A stretch of 6,654 nucleotides of DNA, taken from positions 1-6,654 of the forward strand of contig JAUVSX010000179.1 in the NCBI GenBank assembly GCA_030596915.1. Direction: 5' to 3'. Position numbers and translations under genes: made by a program. The notes below the pieces were generated by a model. It ran no database searches. It was not told where the DNA came from and was given only the letters and a program-made list of their open reading frames with translations. This document shows, piece after piece, positions 1-5,494 of the stretch. Source of the stretch: Chloroflexota bacterium (GTDB taxonomy: Bacteria > Chloroflexota > Anaerolineae > B4-G1). The stretch's first letter is position 1, and every line of letters begins with the position of its first letter.

Positions 1-357
1 AGGTACTGGGTGCTCCTGGCCCAGGGTAGGGTGCTCTACCCGGAGCTGGCCAAGCTCGTCGGATGGGGCTGTCCTGCGACGACGCCGTCGCTCGCGCAGA
101 TGTGGGAGACGTGGCGGGCGATCACGGCTGCTGCCGACGAGTACCTGGACACGGTGACGCAGGAAGTCCTGCTGACGCACTTGGAGGGCGAGGACGGCCC
201 GGTGCCGGAGGATGTCGGGACGATGCTACTTCGAAATATCGGTCACTACTGGTATCACCTTGGAGAGTCCCACGCGATTCGACAGATGCTAGGACACAAG
301 GACTTGCCGCAGTTCGTTGGTGACATGTCAGAGGCGCTCTACCGACCCGAGTGCTAG
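1..357 (+). CDS. DinB-superfamily protein, 5' end outside the window
   Basis: This is the C-terminal 118 residues of a DinB-like four-helix-bundle protein. The frame is open to the first base of the window, so the GTG at 10 is probably internal and the true start lies to the left. Visible hallmarks are an N-terminal stretch with QGRVLYPEL and GWG, and near the C-terminus HYWYHLGE, an HxxxH pair followed by Gly-Glu. In this superfamily that pair supplies two of the three histidines that usually bind a divalent metal. The third histidine would sit upstream, outside the window. Members include thiol-dependent transferases and damage-inducible proteins of unknown role, and nothing here tells which. 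The ending GHKDLPQFVGD is repeated in the relic at 446-562. Family assignment is fairly safe; function is unknown. Confidence 0.75.
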   Translation, partial: RYWVLLAQGRVLYPELAKLVGWGCPATTPSLAQMWETWRAITAAADEYLDTVTQEVLLTHLEGEDGPVPEDVGTMLLRNIGHYWYHLGESHAIRQMLGHKDLPQFVGDMSEALYRPEC

Positions 358-421
358 TTGGGGGAGTTCCTTGGTGAGCGGTGGCTGATTTTAGGCAGTG
401 CCAGACGCGCCGTAAGCACGA

Positions 422-562
422 ATGCATGCCAATTGCGACAGCCAATATCACTATTGGTTCCATCTGGGCGAGGCCCACGCGGTCCGGCAGATGCTGGGGC
501 ACAAGGACCTGCCTCAGTTTGTTGGGGATACGTCGCAGGCGCCATATCGCTCGGAGGCCTGA
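422..562 (+). pseudogene. Remnant of a second DinB-like gene (C-terminal tail only)
   Basis: The frame from 446 to the TGA at 560-562 reads YHYWFHLGEAHAVRQMLGHK and continues DLPQFVGDTSQAPYRSEA. Aligned without gaps to the last 38 residues of the upstream DinB-like protein (241-354), 29 of 38 residues match. Of the 29 matching codons, 15 differ only synonymously. The copies therefore diverged while both were coding, rather than by a recent duplication. Upstream of 446 the similarity stops and the frame meets a TAA at 413-415, so most of the gene is missing. The junction may hide a 4-base deletion: AATATCGGTCAC in the intact copy against AATATCAC here. An ATG at 422 could in principle open a 46-residue peptide, but no ribosome binding site is evident. 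I read it as debris from a former tandem paralogue. Confidence 0.8.
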
Positions 563-624
563 CCGAGGGGGCTAGGGCCTCTCGACGCGCCGAGGGATGC
601 ATCATCATTGTGGCGTATGTGTCA

Positions 625-636
625 GAGACAGGTCTC
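625..636. promoter_or_regulatory. Short inverted repeat upstream of the MNT gene, possible operator
   Basis: GAGAC, a 2-base centre AG, and GTCTC form a perfect 5-bp dyad that ends 32 bases before the proposed MNT start. Many toxin-antitoxin modules repress themselves through a dyad near the promoter, so this is a candidate operator. The dyad is short enough to occur by chance and no promoter boxes were identified around it. Confidence 0.2.
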
Positions 637-650
637 GACCGACGAGTGAA

Positions 651-656
651 GAGGAG
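651..656 (+). promoter_or_regulatory. Ribosome binding site that supports the MNT start at 669
   Basis: GAGGAG lies 12 bases before the GTG at 669. It favours this start over the ATG at 597, whose extra 24 residues (with HHH and several Arg) do not resemble the start of a nucleotidyltransferase. The spacing is a little long. Confidence 0.5.
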
Positions 657-668
657 AGTACTCACGCC

Positions 669-1025
669 GTGGACACGCTCGACCTGGCGGGCAGACGAAG
701 GGATTACGTGCGCGCACTGCAGGAGGCACTCGATGACATCGTGCTCGCGCTGGGCCGCAAGGGTGAGGTGCAGCGGGCGATCCTGTTCGGTTCGTACGCC
801 GAGGGTCGTCGGGATCTGTTCACGGACCTGGACATCCTCGTCGTGATGACGTCGTCGCAGGACTTCGTCACTCGGACCGCCGCGATGTACCGATACCTGG
901 CGAGCCCTGTCGATATGGACCTGCTGGTCTACACGCCGGAGGAATTCAGGCGGCACAGCGCCCGGGGCTTCATCAGGCAGGCTTTGGAGAAAGGCACGGT
1001 CATCTATGAGAAACCAGCCGCTTGA
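669..1025 (+). CDS. MNT-type minimal nucleotidyltransferase, probable antitoxin of an MNT/HEPN pair
   Basis: This 118-residue protein (from the GTG at 669) is a minimal nucleotidyltransferase of the polymerase-beta superfamily. The motif GSYAEGRRDLFTDLD at residues 41-55 fits GSX10DXD exactly, with Gly41-Ser42 and metal-binding Asp53 and Asp55. A third acidic position is provided by VDMD at 81-84 before a beta strand. The ending GFIRQALEKGTVIYEK is typical of the family. The HEPN gene starts inside its last codons with a 20-base overlap, so the two are almost certainly co-translated. In characterised pairs the MNT partner (MntA) transfers AMP to a tyrosine of the HEPN RNase and silences it. 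That role is inferred here from motif and context. An ATG at 597 would give 142 residues but is less likely. Confidence 0.85.
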   Translation: MDTLDLAGRRRDYVRALQEALDDIVLALGRKGEVQRAILFGSYAEGRRDLFTDLDILVVMTSSQDFVTRTAAMYRYLASPVDMDLLVYTPEEFRRHSARGFIRQALEKGTVIYEKPAA

Positions 1026-1422
1026 CGAGGGCAGGCGCTGGCTTAGACAGGCGCAGCACGATTTGCATTGGAGCCGGCACCTGGCTGAGGAGGGGGCATA
1101 CTATCTTGCCTGCTTCCTTTCTCAGCAGGTCGCGGAGAAGGCGCTCAAGGCGTTCCTGTACTCCCAAGGCGAGGACATCGTACTGGGCCATTCGGTCGCC
1201 AGGCTGTGTGCCGCCGCGGGAGTGTACGAGCCCGAGTTCCAAGTCCACGCCCGCTCGTGGAGCATACTTGACGGCTATTATGTTCCAACGCGCTACCCAA
1301 ACGGCCTGCCTGACGGCATTCCGGCAGAGGTGTACACGCGCCAGGCGGCGGATGACGCCGTCGAGCTGGCCACCGAAGCCGTTGAAACAGTCGCGGCGCT
1401 GCTAGCCGCGCACGATGCGTGA
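1006..1422 (+). CDS. HEPN domain protein, probable partner or toxin of the MNT protein
   Basis: This 138-residue, mainly helical protein has the HEPN family pattern. It shows WLRQAQHDLHWSR at 12-24, then YYLACFLSQQVAEKALKAFL at 32-51, GHSV at 61-64, and YYVPTRYPNG at 91-100. Its ATG overlaps the end of the MNT gene by 20 bases, with a GGAGAAAGG stretch at 986-994 as a possible ribosome binding site. HEPN proteins paired with MNT are usually RNases with an RX4-6H motif in the C-terminal half. Here that motif is missing from the expected region. The only spacing that fits is Arg14 to His21 in the first helix, which may be coincidence. It may therefore be a non-nucleolytic HEPN that binds nucleotide or helps the MNT protein, or a variant toxin. 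The tyrosines near residues 91-92 are possible AMP acceptors. Family is safe; toxicity is not shown. Confidence 0.85.
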   Translation: MRNQPLDEGRRWLRQAQHDLHWSRHLAEEGAYYLACFLSQQVAEKALKAFLYSQGEDIVLGHSVARLCAAAGVYEPEFQVHARSWSILDGYYVPTRYPNGLPDGIPAEVYTRQAADDAVELATEAVETVAALLAAHDA

Positions 1423-1447
1423 CACGCGCATCACACACTGACTTGTT

Positions 1448-1454
1448 GAGGAGG
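1448..1454 (+). promoter_or_regulatory. Strong Shine-Dalgarno of the GH4 gene
   Basis: GAGGAGG is followed by a 5-base spacer and a GTG start at 1460. It is the best ribosome binding site in the window and fixes the start of the glycosidase. The 37-base gap after the HEPN gene leaves little room for a promoter, so the gene could be read from the MNT/HEPN transcript, although the functions are unrelated. Confidence 0.8.
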
Positions 1455-1459
1455 CTAAC

Positions 1460-2788
1460 GTGACGAAGATCGCTTTCATTGGGGCAGGGAGCTTGGGCTT
1501 CACGCGCGGCTTGGTGCGCGATATCCTCACATTCCCCCTGCTGAAGGATGCAACTCTGACGCTGATGGACATCGACGCTGAGCGTCTGGACTTCGCGCAG
1601 AGAGCGTGCCAGAAGATCGTGGATATGGGCAACTACCCCGCCCAGGTCGAGGCGACGATGGACCGCGCCGAGGCTCTTGACGGCGCCGACGCCGTGCTCT
1701 GCACTATCCTCGCCGGTGGAGTCGATGTCTGGCGCACCGATATCGAAATCCCCAAGGAGTATGGCGTCGATACGAACATCGGTGATACACGCGGCCCGTC
1801 GGGGATCTTCCGTGCACTGCGCACCGTCCCGGTGATGGTGAGCATTGTCAAGGACATGGAGCGATACTGCCCCGAGGCGACGCTGCTGAACTACACGAAC
1901 CCGATGGCGATGCTCTGCCGGGCGATGCAGCGCGAGTCGTTCATTCGCCTCACAGGTCTCTGCCACAGTGTGCAGGGAACGGCGGCTATGCTCGCTCGTT
2001 GGATTGGCGCGACGTTCGATGAGATCACGTACACCTGCGCGGGCATCAACCACATGTCGTGGTACCTCGACTTCAAATGGAACGGGAAAGACGCCTACCC
2101 GCTGATCCGCCAGGCGATTACTGAGAACCCCGACATCTACAACGAGGAGATCGTCCGCAACGAGATGTACCTCCATCTCGATTACTACGTTACCGAGTCG
2201 AGCGGGCACAACTCGGAGTATAACTGGTGGTTCCGCAAGCGCCCGGACCTGATTGAGAAGTACTGCACGCACGGCACCGGATGGAATCCCGGCGAGTATG
2301 CCTATATCCTGAAGGAGTACGAGCGGCGCGTGGACGAGTGGCGTGACGAGGCGGAGGAATGGTTCGCCAAGGAGACGCCCATCACTCTGGCGCGCGGCCA
2401 CGAGTACGCAGCCAACATTATCAACGCGCTGCAGGGCGGCGAGATCTACCAGTACAACGGCAATGTGCCGAACACGTCGATCATCACGAACCTGCCGGCG
2501 GATGTCTGCGTTGAGGTGCCCGTCTTCGTTGACAAGGCTGGCTTGCATCCGGTGCACGTGGGCGCGTTGCCACCGCAATGCGTCGCCCTCAACCACGTCA
2601 GCGTGATGGTCGAGGAGATGGCGGTCGAGGCTGCGCTGACCGGAGACCCGCGCCTGGTCTTCCAGTCCATCGCCTATGATCCACTGAGCGCCGCTGTGCT
2701 CTCGCTGGCTGAGATCAAGCAGATGGTCAATCAGATGCTGCAACAGAACAAAGACCACCTGCCTCAGTTCAAGCACTTTGAGGCGTAG
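1460..2788 (+). CDS. Glycoside hydrolase family 4, MelA-like alpha-galactosidase
   Basis: This 442-residue cytoplasmic enzyme has the full length of family GH4 (E. coli MelA is about 450). These enzymes cleave glycosides through an NAD-dependent oxidation-elimination mechanism that needs a divalent metal, usually Mn. Visible features are the Rossmann loop GAGSLG at 8-13, MDID at 36-39 where the adenine ribose is expected, DTRGPSGIFRALRT at 109-122, NYTNP at 144-148, CHSV at 168-171, and INHMSWYL at 196-203. Cys168 and His198 are the expected metal ligands. The CHSV variant is the one reported for alpha-galactosidases, in contrast to CHEV, CHGx or CNxP in other GH4 groups. The substrate is thus probably an alpha-galactoside such as melibiose, but a galacturonide is possible. 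No sugar transporter or regulator lies in the window. No signal peptide is seen. Confidence 0.88.
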   Translation: MTKIAFIGAGSLGFTRGLVRDILTFPLLKDATLTLMDIDAERLDFAQRACQKIVDMGNYPAQVEATMDRAEALDGADAVLCTILAGGVDVWRTDIEIPKEYGVDTNIGDTRGPSGIFRALRTVPVMVSIVKDMERYCPEATLLNYTNPMAMLCRAMQRESFIRLTGLCHSVQGTAAMLARWIGATFDEITYTCAGINHMSWYLDFKWNGKDAYPLIRQAITENPDIYNEEIVRNEMYLHLDYYVTESSGHNSEYNWWFRKRPDLIEKYCTHGTGWNPGEYAYILKEYERRVDEWRDEAEEWFAKETPITLARGHEYAANIINALQGGEIYQYNGNVPNTSIITNLPADVCVEVPVFVDKAGLHPVHVGALPPQCVALNHVSVMVEEMAVEAALTGDPRLVFQSIAYDPLSAAVLSLAEIKQMVNQMLQQNKDHLPQFKHFEA

Positions 2789-2798
2789 GCAGAGAGCG

Positions 2799-2825
2799 CG
2801 CGAGAGTACGCGCCTCGTTCTCGCG
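2799..2825. other. Inverted repeat in the gap after the GH4 gene
   Basis: CGCGAGA at 2799-2805 and TCTCGCG at 2819-2825 form a perfect 7-bp stem with a 13-base loop, 10 bases after the glycosidase stop. It has no T-run, so it is not a classical intrinsic terminator. It could slow polymerase, protect the upstream mRNA's 3' end, or mean nothing in such GC-rich DNA. Confidence 0.35.
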
Positions 2826-2853
2826 TTCGCTGGACCAGAAGAGTGCTCGACCC

Positions 2854-3999
2854 GTGCGTGAGATAGCGCGCGACCTGGAGCGCTGGCTGGCGGCCGGCGA
2901 GCGCATCGCCCTGGCGACGGTCGTGTATGCCAAGGGCCCTTCGCCGCGCGCGCCCGGCGCGCACATGGCGGTGTCGGCATCGGGGCAGATGGCCGGGTCC
3001 GTCAGCGGCGGTTGCGTCGAGGGGGCGGTCTTCGAGGAATCCGAGTCGATCCTCGTGGGCGGTCCGCCGAAGCGGTTGCGCTCCGGCGTCACCGATGAGA
3101 TGGCGTGGGAAGTTGGCCTTGCCTGCGGCGGGACGATCGAGGTCTACATCGAGCCGCTGGTCGAGGTCCACGCCAGGGTGCTGAAGGCAGTGAATGCGGG
3201 TGAGACGTGCGCGCTTGCCACCTGGCTGGATGGGCGGGGACATCTACTGGCCTGGCCCGATGGGCGCCTTGACGGCGATCGGGCTCTCACCTTCGCGCTG
3301 GCGGACGCATTCCCCGGCCCGACCGTTGGGCTGCGCCGCGGCGCGGGGGGCGAGGCTTTCGTAGAACTCTTCGCGCCGCCGCCGGAGCTTGTCATCGTGG
3401 GCGCGGTGCATCTGGCGATACCCCTCGTCACGCTCGCGCAGACGATGGGTCACCGCGTGCGCGTCGTCGACCCGCGGCGGACCTTCGCCACGCGGGAGCG
3501 CTTCCCGAGCGCCGACGAGCTGGACCTTCGCTGGCCGCAGGATGCGCTGCGCGCTGAAGAGCTGGGACCCCAGCACGCCATCGTGATTCTCTCGCACGAT
3601 CCCAAGTTTGACCTGCCCGCGCTAGAGACCGCGCTGCGGAGCAGGGTGGGCTACATTGGCCTGCTCGGCTCGTCGGTCACGCAGCAGAAGCGCTGCGAAG
3701 CGTTGCGGGATGCCGGGTTCGCCGAGGAAGACCTGCTGCGCATCCACGGTCCGGTGGGGCTGGACCTGGGCGGCAGGGGGCCGGCCGAGATCGCGCTGGC
3801 GATCATAGCTGAGATCGTCGCGGTGCGGCACGGCCGGGCGGGGCGCCCCTCACCCCGCGCGCCGAAGACGGCGCGGTGCCCCCTCTCCCACGAAGGGGGC
3901 GCGGCAGGAGCCGCGGCGCGCCGGGGCGGCGCGTTGGCAGAACGGAGTACCGTTCTGCGGAGGGGAGAGGTGTGCCCGGTGGCGAGGCCACCGGGTTAG
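2854..3999 (+). CDS. XdhC/CoxI family protein, molybdenum hydroxylase maturation factor, with a repeat-derived C-terminal tail
   Basis: This 381-residue protein matches the XdhC/CoxI family, whose members bind the molybdenum cofactor, help sulfurate it and deliver it to enzymes such as xanthine dehydrogenase. The N-terminal domain shows SGGCVEG at 51-57 and LACGGTIEVYIEP at 89-101. The C-terminal Rossmann domain shows VIVGAVHLAIPLV at 180-192, VVDPR at 204-208, VILSHDPKFD at 244-253, YIGLLGSS at 267-274, and PVGLDLGGRGPAEIALAIIAE at 300-320. Homologues normally end near residue 330. The last 51 residues, Arg-, Gly- and Ala-rich, are encoded by the palindromic element at 3846-4010, so they are probably not part of the fold. 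The GTG start is preceded by AGAAGAG at 2837-2843. No molybdenum hydroxylase gene is in view, so its client enzyme is unknown. The stop overlaps the rimO stop by 3-4 bases. Confidence 0.85.
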   Translation: MREIARDLERWLAAGERIALATVVYAKGPSPRAPGAHMAVSASGQMAGSVSGGCVEGAVFEESESILVGGPPKRLRSGVTDEMAWEVGLACGGTIEVYIEPLVEVHARVLKAVNAGETCALATWLDGRGHLLAWPDGRLDGDRALTFALADAFPGPTVGLRRGAGGEAFVELFAPPPELVIVGAVHLAIPLVTLAQTMGHRVRVVDPRRTFATRERFPSADELDLRWPQDALRAEELGPQHAIVILSHDPKFDLPALETALRSRVGYIGLLGSSVTQQKRCEALRDAGFAEEDLLRIHGPVGLDLGGRGPAEIALAIIAEIVAVRHGRAGRPSPRAPKTARCPLSHEGGAAGAAARRGGALAERSTVLRRGEVCPVARPPG

Positions 4000-4010
4000 G
4001 GATGAGGGGG
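3846..4010. repeat. Palindrome-rich intergenic repeat element at the convergent gene junction
   Basis: About 165 bases contain nested inverted repeats. Outer arms: CCCCTCA at 3846-3852 pairs with TGAGGGG at 4003-4009, followed by CCC with GGG. An inner arm CCTCTCCC (3882-3889) pairs with GGGAGAGG (3963-3970). Local stems: 3858-3864/3869-3875 (7 bp), 3878-3884/3894-3900 (7 bp), 3901-3905/3910-3914 (5 bp), 3917-3922/3928-3933 (6 bp), 3937-3945/3950-3958 (9 bp), and 3975-3983/3987-3995 (9 bp, loop GAG). All are perfect. The mirrored outline, CCCCTCACCCC with CCCTCTCCC on one side and GGGAGAGG with GGGTTAGGGATGAGGGG on the other, resembles the small dispersed non-coding repeats of GC-rich bacteria. 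There is no coding capacity for a transposase. It might also act as a transcription block between the convergent genes. Copy number in the genome cannot be seen from this window. Confidence 0.75.
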
Positions 4011-5363
4011 TTCTCCGATGAGGTCGTACTCGAGCGCGGCGGTGATGCGCACAGGCGCAATCTCGCCCACCGGCAGTTCAGCCTGCACAAGCACGAGGCC
4101 ATCGATCTCGGGCGCGTCGCGGTAGGACCGCCCGATGCTCAACCCCTCCGCCTGGCCCTCGACGAGGACATCGAGCGTCTGGCCAATGAGGGCCTCGTTC
4201 TTCGCCAGCGAGATGGGCTGTTGGAGCGCCATCAACCGCTCGCAGCGCTCCTCCTTCACCTCTGGCGGAATGTCATCGGGCACTCCGGCGGCTGGCGTTC
4301 CCTCCTCGTGCGAATACGCGAAAACGCCCACGCGGTCAAACTGCATGGCGCCGACGAAGTTGAGCAACGCCTCGGATTCGGCCTCGGTTTCGCCGGGGTA
4401 GCCCACCAGGAAGGTGGTGCGGATGGCTATCTCAGGCATCGCTCGTCGCAGTCCCTCTATCGCCCGTCGCGTGTCGTCCACATCGGCAGGGCGGCGCATG
4501 CGGCGGAGCACGTCGGGATGGGCGTGCTGAAGCGGGATGTCGACGTAGGGCAGAATCTGGCCGTAGCGGGCCATCGTCTCGGCCAGGGACTCGAGTTCGG
4601 GGCCCGGATAGGCGTACATCACGCGGATCCACGGCGCCAACGGCACGGCCCCGACGAGCTGCTCCAGCAAGTTCGCTAACCCGTGGCGCATTCCGAGGTC
4701 CTTCCCGTAGCTGGTCGTGTCCTGGGCGACGAGGACTATCTCCTGCACCCCCTGGCCGACCAACCAGGTGGCATCGCCTATGATCGCTGCGGGAGGCCGG
4801 CTGACGGCAGTGCCCTTGATGAGCGGGATGGCGCAGAACGCGCAGGAGCGATGGCATCCATCGGCCAGCTTCAGGTACGCGCTGGCCCCCTGGATGGCCA
4901 CGCGCGGCAGGTTCGATGCGCTCGACTCCGTACGCACCGCTCGTGCCAGGGACGGCTCCAGTTCGTGGAAGAGTGGCTCTTGGCCCCGCAGCGCTTCGGG
5001 CCGGGGTCCCTCCAATCGCTCCAAGAGGGTCAAGATGTGCGCCCAGTTGCGCGTCCCAATGACGCCGTCAATGCCGGGAACGGCGCGGGCGAGCGCGCGA
5101 GGCGCGCGCTGCGAGTAGCAACCCGCGGCGATGAGGACCTGATCAGCGCGCTTGGCGCCGGCCAGTTCCCGTAGCACCGCTCGCGACTCCTCTCGCGCCG
5201 GCTCGATGAACCCACAGGTATTGACGATGAGCAAGTCAGCGTCTTCGGCCGACGCGGCCGTGACGAGGCCGGATCGTCGCAGAAGCCCGGCGATGCCCTC
5301 GCTGTCAACGAGGTTCTTCGGGCAGCCGAGCGAGACGAGGTGAAAGGTACGCGGTTTGGGCAT
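3996..5363 (-). CDS. rimO: Ribosomal protein S12 methylthiotransferase RimO
   Basis: RimO is a radical-SAM enzyme that adds a methylthio group to a conserved aspartate of ribosomal protein S12. The 455-residue product has all three family domains. The N-terminal MTTase domain carries SLGCPKNLVDSE at 11-22, NTCGF at 48-52 and AGCYSQR at 80-86, giving cluster-binding Cys14, Cys50 and Cys82. The radical-SAM core has DGCHRSCAFCAIP at 168-180, with the CX3CX2C cysteines 170, 174 and 177. A C-terminal TRAM domain spans roughly 394-451 and ends in ALEYDLIGE. CPKNLVDSE and the IPLIKG stretch after the SAM motif point to RimO rather than MiaB. The ATG is at 5363-5361; no Shine-Dalgarno is evident before it. 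The last four residues (PPHP) and the TAA stop come from the right arm of the repeat at 3846-4010. Confidence 0.95.
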   Translation of the reverse strand: MPKPRTFHLVSLGCPKNLVDSEGIAGLLRRSGLVTAASAEDADLLIVNTCGFIEPAREESRAVLRELAGAKRADQVLIAAGCYSQRAPRALARAVPGIDGVIGTRNWAHILTLLERLEGPRPEALRGQEPLFHELEPSLARAVRTESSASNLPRVAIQGASAYLKLADGCHRSCAFCAIPLIKGTAVSRPPAAIIGDATWLVGQGVQEIVLVAQDTTSYGKDLGMRHGLANLLEQLVGAVPLAPWIRVMYAYPGPELESLAETMARYGQILPYVDIPLQHAHPDVLRRMRRPADVDDTRRAIEGLRRAMPEIAIRTTFLVGYPGETEAESEALLNFVGAMQFDRVGVFAYSHEEGTPAAGVPDDIPPEVKEERCERLMALQQPISLAKNEALIGQTLDVLVEGQAEGLSIGRSYRDAPEIDGLVLVQAELPVGEIAPVRITAALEYDLIGEPPHP

Positions 5364-5494
5364 TGTCAGATCGGCACGGCACGAGGGCGATCCCGGGCCT
5401 CAACAGGAGCGCGGGCGGTTTCTCTCAGACGTGGGTACCTCACGAAGCAACGCCCCCGAGGGCAGGGGCTTGGGGCTGTGCAGGCGAGACGGCT
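5364..5494. other. 131-bp spacer between the RodZ-like gene and rimO
   Basis: No gene is seen. The most evident structure is GCCCC at 5452-5456 paired with GGGGC at 5465-5469 (loop of 8). Read on the minus strand, a longer bulged hairpin can be drawn by adding TGC/GCA pairs outside it. It lacks a T-run. The spacer is long compared with the other gaps, so it could hold a rimO promoter or an RNA processing site, but no boxes were recognised. Confidence 0.35.

Larger units (their letters stand above)
358..668. other. Stretch without an intact gene between the DinB gene and the MNT gene
   Basis: About 310 bases hold no intact gene. Bases 358-421 show nothing recognisable, 422-562 hold the DinB relic, and 563-668 form the leader of the MNT/HEPN pair. 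A 6-bp inverted repeat, GAGGCC at 554-559 and GGCCTC at 576-581, overlaps the relic's end. It has no T-run and is not a convincing terminator. I could not pick a sigma-70 promoter with confidence, although one for the MNT/HEPN pair would be expected here. Confidence 0.6.

Noticed and set aside
365..377. A 13-base match (one mismatch) to 311-323 of the DinB gene, which could be a third relic
   Set aside because: It is too short to exclude chance, and the flanking bases do not extend the similarity.
597..668. Extended N-terminus of the MNT protein from the ATG at 597
   Set aside because: The 24 added residues do not resemble the family and no ribosome binding site precedes this ATG, whereas GAGGAG precedes the GTG at 669.
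1414..1432. Inverted repeat GATGCG/CGCATC at the HEPN stop codon, as a terminator
   Set aside because: The stem is only 6 bp, has no T-run, and overlaps the stop codon. It is too weak to call.
1145..2980. Open frame of 611 codons on the minus strand across the HEPN, GH4 and XdhC genes
   Set aside because: It is antisense to three well-supported genes. Its translation is Arg/His/Val-rich with no recognisable domain, as expected for the shadow of GC-rich coding sequence.
3937..3995. Classical intrinsic terminator in the convergent junction
   Set aside because: The 9-bp stems are strong but neither is followed by a T-run on either strand. A polymerase block by other means remains possible.
3846..4010. 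CRISPR array
   Set aside because: The stems differ in sequence and spacing; there are no regular direct repeats separated by unique spacers.
3876..4679. Open frame of 267 codons on the plus strand opposite rimO
   Set aside because: It lies opposite the conserved TRAM and radical-SAM coding part of rimO and starts inside the palindromic repeat. No domain is visible.
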